Source of the DNA: Holacanthus passer
Taxonomy: Eukaryota > Chordata > Actinopteri > Pomacanthidae
Assembly (NCBI GenBank): GCA_025331565.1
Contig: JAFREQ010000041.1
Span: 1,178,001-1,242,000 of the forward strand
Length of the DNA: 64,000 nucleotides
Direction of reading: 5' to 3'
A model generated the notes under the pieces. It had not been told where the DNA came from and ran no database searches. It saw only the letters and a list, made by a program, of their open reading frames with translations. Position 1 is the stretch's first letter. Each line of letters opens with the position of its first letter. Shown in pieces: positions 46,774 through 58,099 of the stretch. Position numbers and translations under genes: made by a program.

Positions 46774-47000
46774 AGAAAGAGTTGGTTCACCCAAACAAAA
46801 AACACATTTTCACTTACCTCTCGTAGTATGTGACCATGTTAATATTTTTTTTTCTCCACACTAGTACAATGAAGGTAAATGGAATTTCATTTGTGGTGTA
46901 CATGGTATTGAAAAATCACATTTCATTAAGTCGTTCAAAATTTTGAGAAACTCTTATTTTATGTCTTTTTGGAGGGTTTGTTGAAAAGATTGGTGTAACT
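46774..47000 (+). repeat. Mid-repetitive element, family D, longer copy
   Basis: GAGTTGGTTCACCCAAACAA, CACATTTTCACTTACCTCTC, then an interrupted T-run and CAATGAAGGTAAATGGAATT. I recall this family opening '...ttcacccaaatgaccaaaaaacacatttttcacttacctgtagtgctatt' and containing 'aatggaagtaaatgg'. Confidence 0.5.
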
Positions 47001-47441
47001 CTCATTTCTGTGCATCAAAGCCCTTGATAACTTTGTGCATATTTCATCAGAACATTAAACGTTTGTGACGAAATAAGCAACAATTAAAGTCAAAGTTTGA
47101 AAAAAAATCCTAGGCATCATTAATATTATAATTATTAAGAAATTAACACCCAAAAGCTAAGACGATCTTCATCAGGACTTTGATCAGATTATATTGGCAT
47201 CTCTCAAGAGTCAGCATAAGAACGACAACCCCAATGACAACATGCAGAGCTTCTTCATCAGCTTCTTGTCATTTTCAGGCTGCCATTTAAGTGAGCCCTG
47301 TAGAGTTGTAGTTGAGAGAGCATGTCCTTGTTGCTGAAATGCAATTGTTAAAAAAAAAACATGCTTTATAGTGCTACTAATGGTCATAACCTCCTTAGGG
47401 TACCCTTAAGCTCTGCAGTGCTGTGCTGGTTGTTGGTTCAG
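47001..47441. other. Downstream flank of the coding-like fragment
   Basis: If the minus-strand fragment at 47442-47690 is a pseudogene, this would be its 3' flank. A run of nine A at 47351-47359 and one of eight A at 47100-47107 lie on the plus strand, so they are T-runs in the fragment's own direction and not a poly(A) tail. No further feature is visible. Confidence 0.3.
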
Positions 47442-47690
47442 TTACTTTGCATGACCAGCTATTGGTGTCTTTATTTTCTCCATTTTGACACCAGCAAAGT
47501 CTTTATCAGCTTTTTCCATCTTTAGAGCCTTTACAAGAGCATCTTTGACTTCTTGCCTCACGACTTCTTTAGTGAAGATTTTTGCTGTATTTTCCCTCTC
47601 CAAGGCCTCCTCAAGAGCACTTTTTTTTCTTTTCCTCCAGGGTTTCTTGAAGCTCAGTTCACTCAATATTCACTATCTGTCTGTGTGCAG
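47442..47690 (-). pseudogene. Coding-like fragment, Lys/Glu-rich helix, frameshifted; family unknown
   Basis: The minus strand reads LEEALERENTAKIFTKEVVR then QEVKDALVKALKMEKADKDF and AGVKMEKIKTPIAGHAK before a stop. The composition suggests an amphipathic or coiled-coil helix. Upstream, the frame continues as TELQETLEEKKK only if one base is skipped in an A-run (47621-47631 region), and a stop lies 12 codons further up, so it is broken. There is no Met codon start: the open segment begins with a TTG. I cannot assign a gene. It could be a processed-pseudogene piece, a captured exon or an old repeat-encoded peptide. Function is unlikely. Confidence 0.35.
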
Positions 47691-48689
47691 CCTTTTCTAA
47701 CAGACAAGAGGGGTGCTGTGTTCACTGCTAAAAATAGAACTGATAAGATGGTGAAGCATCAAACATATTAATTTATCACAATTATAAAACACAGTACAGA
47801 ATCATATAAATGTCACCAAAAACATATGTCTAACTGACATTCTTAATATAAAAGTTATGAAAAATGCAGCTTTAATTTTTGCACTTAAATGCTACTAATT
47901 TATTTTTCCAAGTTCTAACAATTTATAATTTTATGACAAAGAATATGAGTCTTTTTACAGTGCAGTTGCTAAGCTGCCAGTCTGTCTGACTGGAATCTTA
48001 AGGCAAACTAATTAACTCGTGCTGTGTTTGAGATAGCGTCTGGCTGAAGAACCGCTCGCCTCGCTCGGCTTTATTGAATGGGGCAGCAGTACATTCAGAC
48101 TTCAAACAACAGAGGTTTCCATGGGCAAGTCATCAGGGCTGCAGCTGCCCTTTATAACACCTCTGACCATGAATGTGAAGCGTGTGCTCAGAACATACTC
48201 CTGAATGAGCAGTCAACAAGTGGCAGGCCGTTCACGATGGATTAAGGTATTATCCATGTAAGAATTACAAAGTGGATCAACAGAAAATCTCCTGATGTCA
48301 GTTTCAGTGAGGAGGTAGAAAAGCTTTTTCCCACTTTATCCAAATACTAACATAAAATCACTAAAAAAAGAAAATAAAAAATCTGTCCAGCTTCATTTGC
48401 CATCCCATGTGCATGAGTTCTGGCACTCTTCTAATCATATCTTCGTAATGTGGTGCAAGCTAAAATTAGATGGGGAATTAAAAAGGGGCAGCAGTTAAAG
48501 TGACTGCTTTTTCCCCTTCTTTATTTGCTTCACCGATTTTACTCATAAAAGTGAGTTTACCCATTATGAAGAGTATATGTGCATATGGACACAGAGTCTG
48601 ATTTTGGTGTCAGAAGCCGGCGGAAATACAATCTTGGAACCCGTCGGTTTTATCTCATGACTATTAGCAGGAAGGTTGAGTTGTTGTTG
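47691..48689. other. Unassigned non-coding stretch
   Basis: No gene or repeat recognised. AT-rich with short A-runs. Confidence 0.35.
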
Positions 48690-48850
48690 AATTTGAAAGT
48701 TAAGTTGCTAAACAGATTATAAATAATGACCGGCACACAAAAGAAGAAGTCTTGGACTGGATATCTGTTATCCGGATATCCACTGATACACCGGAGGCCT
48801 GGAAACACTGGCCATTTCCCCCAGATGCTAAATTGTTGTCAGACAATAGA
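48690..48850 (-). repeat. Repeat family E, minus copy
   Basis: On the minus strand: CTGACAACAATTTAGCATCT, GGGGGAAATGGCCAGTGTTT, GTGGATATCCGGATAACAGA, TATCCAGTCCAAGACTTCTT and GTGTGCCGGTCATTATTTAT. It aligns along about 150 bases with 36238-36390 on the plus strand, including both GATATCC boxes. The 65-codon minus frame across it contains SGGNGQCF, which is also readable in the other copy. Confidence 0.65.
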
Positions 48851-48928
48851 AGATAGGTCTGAGATTGTGAGGAGGGCTGCTCAGCCTTTGAAACCATAGT
48901 ATAATGTTTGCTTTCTATAGTCTGACAA

Positions 48929-48949
48929 ACTAACTAACTAACTAACTAA
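48929..48949. repeat. Short (AACT)n microsatellite
   Basis: About five AACT units, AACTAACTAACTAACTAACT. Confidence 0.85.
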
Positions 48950-50559
48950 AGGAAAGCCCTGTTATAAACTAACCTTTTGGAGTTTGAAAGAAGTGAGCAT
49001 TTACCAGACATGGATGGTCTAATTTCTAACCTTAACCCAAGTGCAGCTTACACTCATTTTTAAAGGGTGGGCACAACAGCCTGACTAAAATGCACATGTG
49101 GAGGCCCACTGAAGAAAAGCTGCCTCGCATGCTATAGTCGATAGACAACAAAGAGTACATCCAGATTTTTATTTAATAATTTACAGTAGTTGTCCCTCAA
49201 CACATAAATTGGTTGCATTTTCAACTGGTAACAAAAGAGAAACTAGTTATAAAATGAGCCAAGCTGAATTTTATTGAAATTATATCATCTGGTATAAACA
49301 CTATTTTCAGGCATGTGAATTTCTGTATTCTAATTTTGAGAACAAAATGAAAGTTTAAACTCGAGAAAATTTGAGGAAAAAAACATTTCATATTCCGTCT
49401 GTGGCATACTTTTGCACGTACATTATCCTCCTTAATAAATCTTGCTAACCTAAATCTTAGCAGCATCAGCACTCTTAAATTAGATTTACAGACTTTCTTT
49501 ATGGCAGCCAGTTTCACTTGTCGTGAGTAAAGCTCAGGTGTAACTCATTAACAAGTGCAACACTGATGATGGCTCTGATCCAGCAATTATTGTAATGCAG
49601 TGCAGCAATTGTGTTTTACGCCTCTTTGACAAGATAAAGTGTCTAAAGGCCTATTCAAGTCAACATTTCCAGGGTGGGAACCACTGATTTACAGTACAGT
49701 ACGTTTTACTTTGAGTTGTTTTGTTGCCTTAAATTTAAACAGTATATATGTATATGTTTTAGCTGGTAAGACCACTACACAATGTGTCCACTAAGAGTCA
49801 TTTGTCTTATTAAAAAGCTCTTCAGCGGGATGCTAAGCCTGCTAAACCAGATTAAGGTAATAGTTAGATTAAAGCATTTACATGGTTCACATTAATTCTA
49901 CCAACAACCACAGTTTACGGGAGTTGTTTGGTAATCATGTCAGAGCCTGGATGTGTGGGCTATTTGTTCCACATGAAGAGAAGGAAATGTAGGTGCTTAG
50001 TCATTTATTTTCAACTTAATAAATATATACATATGTGTACAGTAACTGAGATCAGGCCTGGCACAAGCCTTTTCATAAGTAGAACCCTGACCCCTAACCC
50101 CAGCTCAGGTTCTTCAGGTTTTATTATATCTAAAATAATAATAAAGGAGGATCATTACTTCCATAAATCATTATAAATGAATGGAGGACATCACTTTAGT
50201 AATTGGCTAATTCTCTAGGAAACTATAAACTTTCTTCAGCCACCATCACAGAAATAGGCAGAGCTAGGCTTTTCATGGATCACATTAACATACTGCAAGT
50301 AGTTTTGTGTAGTAGTAGTTTTTACTGTACACCAGTAAATAAAAATAATGCAAATAACAAGATAAAATATATCACGAACCTTCAGATGCAAAAAAATAAA
50401 ACTTGTATATGGTTAAAGGTTTGGTTTGAGATAAAATTTTGCAAAAATGTTGTATTGGTTAATACTGGTTTTTAGTAGGCATGTTAACAATGGTCACCAG
50501 TTTAAATAGACTGTATGCTAACATTTGCTAATTAACACAAAACACAAAATACAGTTTAA
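48950..50559. other. Unassigned non-coding stretch
   Basis: No supported gene. Frames of 82-98 codons are AT-driven and have no domain. Confidence 0.4.
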
Positions 50560-50732
50560 CTGGATAAGTTAAAACTCAGGGACCACCAAGGTCATAGGGA
50601 CTCATCCTCTGGGCACCATGGATACATACGCCAAATTCCACGGCAATCCATCTGATAGTTGTTGAGACATTTCAGTATGGACCAAAGTGGTGGACCAACA
50701 CCGGGATGACATTGCCATCCCTATAAAAACCA
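50560..50732 (-). repeat. Percomorph repeat family B, antisense copy
   Basis: GGGACCACCAAGGTCATAGG, GACTCATCCTCTGGGCACCA, ACGGCAATCCATCTGATAGT, TGTTGAGACATTTCAGTATG and GACCAAAGTGGTGGACCAAC. This is the reverse complement of the family's 5' portion ('ttggtccaccactttggtcc...'). Confidence 0.7.
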
Positions 50733-51680
50733 AATACGTCAGCACCTGGTGAAGTAGTCCTTTGATATTTGATACTGGTAAACAATCACATCAGCCCTCC
50801 TGTAGATACAGTTATCATTCTGTGCTTTGTGACCTCTTGTATTTCAAGACCAGCCCTGGTTTGTCACTTGCTGCTGATTTGCTCTGACATCTCGTCACAC
50901 TGTCTCTTGCTGACCACTGGCTCATGAACCTGCCCTGCACTAAGTGTTTGCTGTCAACATCTGCCCACCACTGCGTCGGCAGCACCTCGCTGTCACAATC
51001 CCATGAGTCACCCAGAGTCCAACGTTGTCACAGCACCCAGGCATCAGAGAGTTGACTGACAGGCTCGCACGAGGACCGGCGATAAACCATGCAGTCACCA
51101 CTATCTCAACAATGTGGAACCAATTCATACAAGATGGGAAGGACACTCATGACTGTTTAGTTACTGTATTTTCTATCACAAACCTATGAATGCAATAGTC
51201 TGGTCTGTTCATAGACGTTCCTCTGAACACCCTGTAACCATCAATATTTCAATTGTTAATTGTGTTGTGACCTCAACCTAGTTTCACTGTAGATCAATAA
51301 AATTAATTTTTCTAACATCTTAAGTTAAAACTGATTAAGAGCTTGCAGGGTCACATGACACCAGGAGTAGGACATCCCTCTCTTCAAAAGCACATAGAAC
51401 ATTTCAGGCCTCTGCTTGTACAATTTCAGTAGGTAAGAGTTATTGATTTCATGGCTGAATGAGAATGATTACCCTCTGGAGCATTCTTGATGAGCCGGAG
51501 TAGTGTGCTGTCTTGTATTTGACCGACCTGTCAGACCATTTATGTTATAATGTAGAAGCGAAGTGCAAGTAGGGAGATGAGATTTAATGGAGGGCTCTTT
51601 AACCTCTGTGAAAAGAAGTTGTTAAACACTTGAGTATAAGGACAGTTGATGAACAAATTGCCAGTGGCCAGTTTGCATTG
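50733..51680. other. Unassigned non-coding stretch
   Basis: No gene or family recognised. Confidence 0.35.
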
Positions 51681-51689
51681 TGCACTGCA

Positions 51690-51815
51690 TGTTGGATAAG
51701 GTTGTTCGAGCTAATGCGAATAGGTCTATGTGAAGAGCAGCAGGGGATCAAACCACCAACCTTGTGATTACTGGCTACAACCCACTTGACCTGAGCTACA
51801 GTCAGCCAGGCCAGT
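51690..51815 (-). mobile_element. tRNA-derived SINE-like element, antisense
   Basis: On the minus strand: GCTGACTGTAGCTCAGGTCA (A-box-like 'tagctcag'), then GTTGGTGGTTTGATCCCCTG (B-box-like 'ggttcgatccc'). In between lies GTGGGTTGTAGCCAGTAATC, where the tRNA anticodon arm would be. The body past the B box is diverged. Confidence 0.6.
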
Positions 51816-53039
51816 ATGACTAGTAGTTAATGGTGACTAATGTTACCTGATGGTAGCCGGCGAGCTGTATGTAGTTATTGCTGTATAACTGACATTACTG
51901 AGTCAGATCACTGACATTATCACTTTTTTCTCCTTGTGCTTCTGTCACACTATTTTTAAGCACACAGAGGAGGCTGTTCTGCAAAAGTTACATGACCATT
52001 AACATAAAACATGATTTCAGTTAACTTGTTAAATATGTTCTACTTATGTTACTTTTGGATTTTAGCACATCACAGGTAAATATGTGAAAGGGTAAGAAGT
52101 GATCACATTGGACCTCACCAGGAGACACGCTTGTTTTTTCCTGCAAGTTGCATGGGTGGATACAGGACTCCAAGAGTCTGCTGGTGCAGTCCTGTTGTGC
52201 AGCACACAGATTTTACATCACACAAAATGAGTATATTTCGTCCTGTCAACAGTTTCTCTTTGTCATCTCTATTATAATGGTGTCCTATGTGGGGAAATAC
52301 TCTGGGCCGCAGAGGTTTTTCCTGGGTCACTGGCGTAGGCATATGAGCAATGGAGCAAGTGGAGCTAATGCGTTTCCATTTTTCAATTAGTGTCAAAGTT
52401 ATGAGTTACAATAAATGAAAGGAATAAGCCGCAGACTACCACCATTTGAGTCTACGTGATGTTTTTATACATATGATTTCAAATATGAAATAGCCATTCT
52501 TAGTATAATCACATCTTCTCCCTATCCACCCAACTGTGTACTGTCCTTGATGCTTGACTCAAAGAGGTTAATTGTAATTGGTTTCCATATTATCCATGAC
52601 ATCCACCAGCACCTTCTTCTAATGTCAGAGCTTTTAGATGTAATTTAGGCTGTCTAGAAAATGCTTTATGCTAGTGTCTCTTCTTGTCTTGCTACTATTG
52701 TTACAGCCATGTCTGGACCAGCTGTGAGCTGCTCCCATGTCAGTCTTGGGCTTGTGGGAAATGGTGTTTGTACGTAAATAGTATTCAATATTAATATTAC
52801 AATAATATTTTACAATATTTTAATTATTACAGCTAAAACTGAAAATATTGAATAAACAATCATATTAGACTATTTTGCTTGTTTTATTTATTCATACATC
52901 TGGAATGAACCACACAACATGATCTGAGCAAAGTTCTCAATTTGAAGTCATTTGTGTCATTACATATGAAGTGATATGGTATGGATGTAAAACCTTGAAC
53001 AAATAAACACCACTTTCACTTTTATTAACAATAGTGTGA
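51816..53039. other. Unassigned non-coding stretch
   Basis: The segment 52090-52400 has complementary frames of 80 and 93 codons without domains and may be an old repeat that I cannot name. Confidence 0.35.
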
Positions 53040-53400
53040 ACATGGCATTACCCTCTAGTTATAGGATGGACAGATCAAGATGGCTGACAATTGTCGGGGT
53101 GGGACCAACTATAACTGAGTGTAGTGGGAGTAACACTGCTCTGAGTCAAGGAGGGATCCATATTGTCATTCTATAGGTGGAGCATTGCTATAATAGAGTC
53201 TGTTATCTTTTCTGTGTCTTTAACAGAACCAGCTGTAAACAGTGTATCAGCGTGTGAGTTGTTAATCTGCCCATATGCCAGTGTCACCAAGACACCTTCT
53301 TTTGCATTCAGTGAGTAAAGCGACTCAGATGCTGATAAAATCATGCCATTAGCGTGCAGTAGACTGACTTTCAACCCCCCCTGCCGACTCACATTCTTCT
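53040..53400 (-). repeat. Possible old repeat with a 73-codon open frame
   Basis: The minus frame 53171-53392 contains SLYSLNAKEGVLVTLAYGQI and is less compositionally biased than most frames here. Flanking text (CAAGATGGCTGACAATTGTC, TGGAGCATTGCTATAATAGA) resembles the boundary of an interspersed repeat. No domain or family recognised. The frame begins with a non-ATG codon or inside the repeat. Confidence 0.25.
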
Positions 53401-54235
53401 CAGAATCACAAGCTTTTTCATCACTGTTTCATATAGGACGTACAAAGCACACAATGCAGTCTGCGCTTTCAAAGACCACAAAATAACAAAGCTGAAATCG
53501 AAGCAAAATCGTCCCCTGCTTATTTCAAAGAGGCAAATATCACATATTAATGGATCGCCATGCTGTTTTGCTGTGTGTTGTATTATACCACAATAATTTC
53601 AAGCTCTTTTGAAGACTGAGATATTGACAGAATTGCGGTCTTTAATGTTTTATTTTTCTACTGACCATCTTCTGTCTGTCTATCTTTCACAAGCTTGCAC
53701 AGAAGCTGAACCAATAACAACACACAAATACTGTTTTTTAAGCCAGTTCAGAGAGAGTACGTTGGGATTTCCCACTAATATGTAAGATGGCTAAAAGTTT
53801 GACTGGACCCATGAGGGATGTTGTTATGATGTTTTTATAATTCACTCTATTATGTTTCCTGTACTTTGGTTGCAGAATCTTGAACTCTTACTTATATTTG
53901 TGATCTGTTGTGAATCTTTGGTGTTCAGCACATGAAGAAATGAATCTTTAATACGGAATACTCGAGCTGTGCTCAGCTTATTGAATTGTCAGTGTCACTG
54001 ACTGAATCAGAAATGTATTTGATGACTGAAGGTGCCGTTCTCATCACGGTCATGATATACAGTATATCAATTCCTGGTTACACTCATAGTGGTTTCCATA
54101 CTAACCTCACAAAGAGTGCTTATATAGAGTTCCTTTTATATTGAAATGAGCAAAGAAAGACTGTAGGCAGAAGCAGCATCTGATTGTCAATACAAATGTG
54201 ATTATTAACTTGACAAATCTTTTATCTTGACTAAA
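53401..54235. other. Unassigned non-coding stretch
   Basis: No feature recognised. Confidence 0.35.
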
Positions 54236-54239
54236 TCTA

Positions 54240-54565
54240 CAGTTCAAATGAGTCTCCACCACCTCCCAAGAAACATATCTGGCTTTTTGGCAGCTTGATG
54301 TTTCCACCATTTGTAGCTGGGCAGGAAATGTACAGAGGATTTACCCGACCTTTGAAAATAACTGCCTGCTGCTGCTGAACCACTTCAATACATTTGTGGA
54401 GCATAAAATCAAAACAATGTACTAAAAGGGGCTAAGAGTTCTATGCAGAGCTGAGAGGAAGTGTAGAGTTAGGTGACAATTCTCTGTGGGCTCTTTACTT
54501 GTGCTTTTAATGCTACATGGAATATTTTGGCCCATTCTTCAGAAAAAAGTGATAAGTGCAGCTTT
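54240..54565 (-). repeat. Mid-repetitive teleost element, family A, antisense copy
   Basis: On the minus strand: AAAGCTGCACTTATCACTTT (head), AGAGCCCACAGAGAATTGTC, ACTCTACACTTCCTCTCAGC, GCCAGATATGTTTCTTGGGA and GGTGGTGGAGACTC (tail). It is the most complete copy of the family in the window and aligns in order with 25850-26095. Confidence 0.65.
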
Positions 54566-55276
54566 AAAGAATTATTTAACAGATTTGATAAGTTTGCAAA
54601 TGTATTAATGAGGTGAGGGAGTTTTGGGAGAAGTTAACAGCCTACTTTGACCAAGTTCAACTCTGGTGTGGGAAAATAAAAAGCCCGTTTTCCATGTAAT
54701 GTTTCTGAACTTGACTTTGTAGAGACTGTAAATTATTCAATAACAGCTGCCGTTTTTTTTTTTTAAATTCTGTATAAAGTTATACATTTGTGCTAGACTT
54801 GGTAGCTCTAAAATATCTATACCCATTAGACCTATATAAGAATAAAGAGGACAAGCGTATTAGGTATTAGCTGAAGTCCCATCTGACTCTCAGGCAGATG
54901 ACATGTACAGACAGTGGGAGCACAGAAGACGTACAGACAGGTTCAAACTAAATATAATCTGACGTACCTTCAGAAGTGCAATCAAAGCAGCTACAGAGTT
55001 CGTTAAAGTGTTGCTGTCTTGGAAAAAGCATATTGTTTAATTAGTTTGTTTAACAGCCTACCTCGCTAAGACTTTGAGTCTCTCTGTTTGCTTTCCATTT
55101 ACATCATTTTCCTCGGCTGTAATTAACACAATGATTCATTGTCTTCCATTTCTCAGTTGACCAAACAAAACTCGGAGAAAATGAAATACACATAATATAT
55201 CTGCTTCGTACCTCTGTGAGGCACTTCTTTAAGTCCCATGTAATGAATGTCACTTGAAGGACTCTGAAGGAGTCTG
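54566..55276. other. Unassigned non-coding stretch
   Basis: A T12 run lies at about 54754-54765. No gene or named repeat. Confidence 0.35.
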
Positions 55277-55291
55277 AAAAAAAAAAAAAAA
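55277..55291. repeat. A15 homopolymer
   Basis: Pure run of 15 A within otherwise ordinary sequence. Confidence 0.9.
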
Positions 55292-56093
55292 GAGCGTTCA
55301 ATTATTGTGAAGTTAGAGCAATGGAAAAGGCTTCCCAGCCTCCCCCTGCCTGGAGCGTACGTGGAAGCTGGCGTTCTCCCTATTTTGCCGTCTGCATATG
55401 TCACCTGTAACATTAATTTGAATAATAACTGAATGGTCTTTCTTCACTGTTACCTGCCCCTCCATTGCCCTCATAGCCTCTGCGGGGTGTGAAAGGTCTT
55501 CTCATTTGCGTCCGCATTGTTCCCAACACGTCTGTGGGCGTTCCAGAACCTTTCAGTCTGGACAGATGCTGAATGTCAACACTGTGAGTAGTCAACAGGG
55601 GATTTTCTACAAGCTTCCCAGCGCATGAGAAAACCTGGACTTCACCTCTTTGATGCTAAAAAAAAAAACATAATTTGATGGTGTGAAACAGGATAACTGG
55701 ATTTTTTCTTTAAATTGCAGGTTATTCACGATGATAAGAAAAGGTAAGTAGGGTGCACTCTGTAATCCTCCTCCTCTGCAGCTCTGGTTAAGTGATTCAC
55801 TTTCCCTCCGCCGCCTCCTTGCTTGACGACGCTGCACTTTGCTGGAGTTCGGCCGAGACACCCATCTGAAAATCTACAAATGCACATTGAAATAACAGCC
55901 TTGTTGCGGCGCAGTAATTCTGCTGTGACAGATCAACAGGAACATTTCAACCATTCCTCTTCCTCCAGCTCCTCATGCTACTCATTAGGCCCATAAATAA
56001 AGCTCCCGCTGAAAAGTTCTGCAGAAAACCACATCGTGTTTTTATGTAGAATATAGACATCAACTTTTCTCTCCTTGTATCCCCACACCATAT
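55292..56093. other. Low-repeat, somewhat GC-richer stretch
   Basis: No TE signatures. The frame at 55607-55861 (minus) starts with an Arg-rich segment, but no domain or splice context supports an exon. It could be conserved non-coding DNA. Confidence 0.25.
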
Positions 56094-56113
56094 CCCCCCC
56101 CCCTTTTTTTTTT
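56094..56113. repeat. C10-T10 homopyrimidine junction
   Basis: Ten C followed directly by ten T. An unusual pair of homopolymers, likely error-prone in sequencing and replication. Confidence 0.9.
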
Positions 56114-56868
56114 GTTTGGGATTTCTTGTGAAGTTGGCACACTTCAAAGCCGCTGGATTGACAGCGCTGCAGACTGAAAGATCCTATTCATCTGCCTGGT
56201 GGAATTATGCAGACATCTCTCTTGAGCACTACTTCAGAACCTCGCTCTCTTTACTTTAAATATCTGGCCTCTGCATGACACCCTGCAACATGCTGAAAAA
56301 ATGTATCTGTGAAAGAAAGGAGAAGGAAGAAAAAAACTCTTGAAAAGCCAAAAAATGGGCTAGTTTAACACAATATTGCACATCAGTTAAACATCCTACA
56401 AGCTGTTAAATGGAATGACACGAGCGAACATTGTGAGTGTGGGATGTCGGAGGAGAAGAAGGGAGGGAGAAAAACAGAACTTTCCCTCGCCGTAACCGAG
56501 CAGAAGAATAAATCTGCAGAGCGTATGGTGATGACATACACCAGGCTGCCAGAAAATGACAAGTAAGACCCAGCCTATAGGCAAGTCTAATGCATTTTCT
56601 GCCTCATTTTGTCCATGCCAGTCTCACATTCTTGGGTGAGCCGTCACGCTCCCAGGTGTCGTCTCTGCAGACAAGGCTCCAGACCATCAGAGTCATCCCT
56701 TGCCAGCCGGACATGTGCACAGCGGCCACTCAGCCCGGACCTCCCTCGCAGCTTCTAGGCCTCCTGCTCCAGAGACCGCTGCACTGCTCCAGTTATGTCA
56801 TCCATCACAGCTGTCATAATCCTATCTGCGCTAATATTACAAAGAAAGCCGGGCTGCCAGGGTAGTTT
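56114..56868. other. Unassigned low-repeat stretch
   Basis: A 91-codon plus frame (56590-56865) is GC-richer than its surroundings and Ser/His-rich, with no recognised domain. No TE signature until the Tc1-like end at 56869. Confidence 0.3.
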
Positions 56869-56982
56869 ATCTACGACCCTGCAATTGAGTAAATGTCAAA
56901 AAGGATTAGCAAATTATCACATTCTGTTTTATTTGTTTTACACAGCATCCCAACTTTTTTGGAATCGAGGGTTGCAATGCAA
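56869..56982 (+). mobile_element. Solitary right end of a Tc1-like transposon
   Basis: GTCAAAAAGGATTAGCAAAT, TTTGTTTTACACAGCATCCC and AACTTTTTTGGAATCGAGGG then TTG. Its reverse complement matches the left end at 5694-5795 through the terminal inverted repeat and the next ~70 bases, including GACAAAAAGG/CCTTTTTGAC-type text. No transposase or left end is nearby, so it is a fossil end. Confidence 0.8.
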
Positions 56983-57775
56983 AACCACAGTGTGGTGTCG
57001 TGAGGTAGAATGCAGTCTAACTGGTGGAGCAACATCAACAGATTTAATATCAGATCTTCAAAAAAAAGGTCACAAAATCTTAAAATCTGTGTTTTAATTC
57101 ACTGTATTCTCATGGGTATTAACTCCACGTGTACTGTATCATATACCACAAATACTATATTCTGTATAAAATGATGATGATCATTACCTTTTTCATCAAA
57201 AACTGCACTGCAATTACACTTATTTATTTAAAATGGTCATTTAACCCAAATTTAATTGGAGTTACATTAAGACATTGAAATTTGAACAAAAAATTTAAAA
57301 AATACATCGGAAAAACTCAACAGCAGCAACAGCTCAACAGTTTTACTAGAAACAAAGTCCCATTTATGCAGCATTATCTATGATAATCTCAAAACTTTAA
57401 CAGTAATCATGAACACATGCATGGACAGACACCATGTGGCTAAGTTAGAAAATAATAATAATGATACATTTATTTTTTATTTTTTATAACTGAAAATCTT
57501 ATTTTTCCCCTTCTTTATTTGATTCTAACTCAAAACAGTCACTAATTATTCCATCAGTCATTTACATTAAAATGTTCCTGACCGATTATGATTTTAACAC
57601 TGACTTTACATATCATGGATTTTATGTACTGGCACAAATAACGACATATAGTTTACCCCAGTGATGCTGTTTTCAATATGTTTTCAATATTTTATAATAT
57701 AAAAACAACCTTCCAGCTTGAACAAACTGTTATACAGCTAACTGTAAATATGTGACTCGTTTAAAAAATAACTCT
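56983..57775. other. Unassigned AT-rich stretch
   Basis: No feature recognised. Confidence 0.35.
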
Positions 57776-57779
57776 CAGC

Positions 57780-57995
57780 CTCACATTACTCCTCTTCCAG
57801 CCGGAGTCGGGATCAATCCCGCTGACTTGGCTTTGTCTGGCTTGCCTGGTAAACAATGAGCATTTATCACAACGTGCTCCCAATTATTACCATGTGGACC
57901 TTGTTAGACATTTTATGTGAAATGCATCTCCCTAACGATGTCTAATGATGAGCATACCGGGCTGATGACAATTACATTCAGTCAAGTTGAAAAAA
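57780..57995. promoter_or_regulatory. Candidate conserved non-coding element
   Basis: Low-repeat block with GGGATCAATCCCGCTGACTT, CTGGTAAACAATGAGCATTT (forkhead-like TAAACA) and CCTAACGATGTCTAATGATG. Selected by texture only. Confidence 0.3.
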
Positions 57996-58099
57996 AGAAG
58001 TTTGGTGCAATGAGATCTAAGATTAAGACCATCCAGTATAGATGCAATCAATATGTTGTGACGAACGTTGCTTTGCAGTATAAGCTGTGACGGCTGCAG

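Noticed and set aside
36235..48850. Inverted-repeat termini of one giant 12.5-kb mobile element
   Set aside because: The two family E copies are internal-type repeats with long unmatched extensions, and nothing between them looks like a transposase or structural gene.
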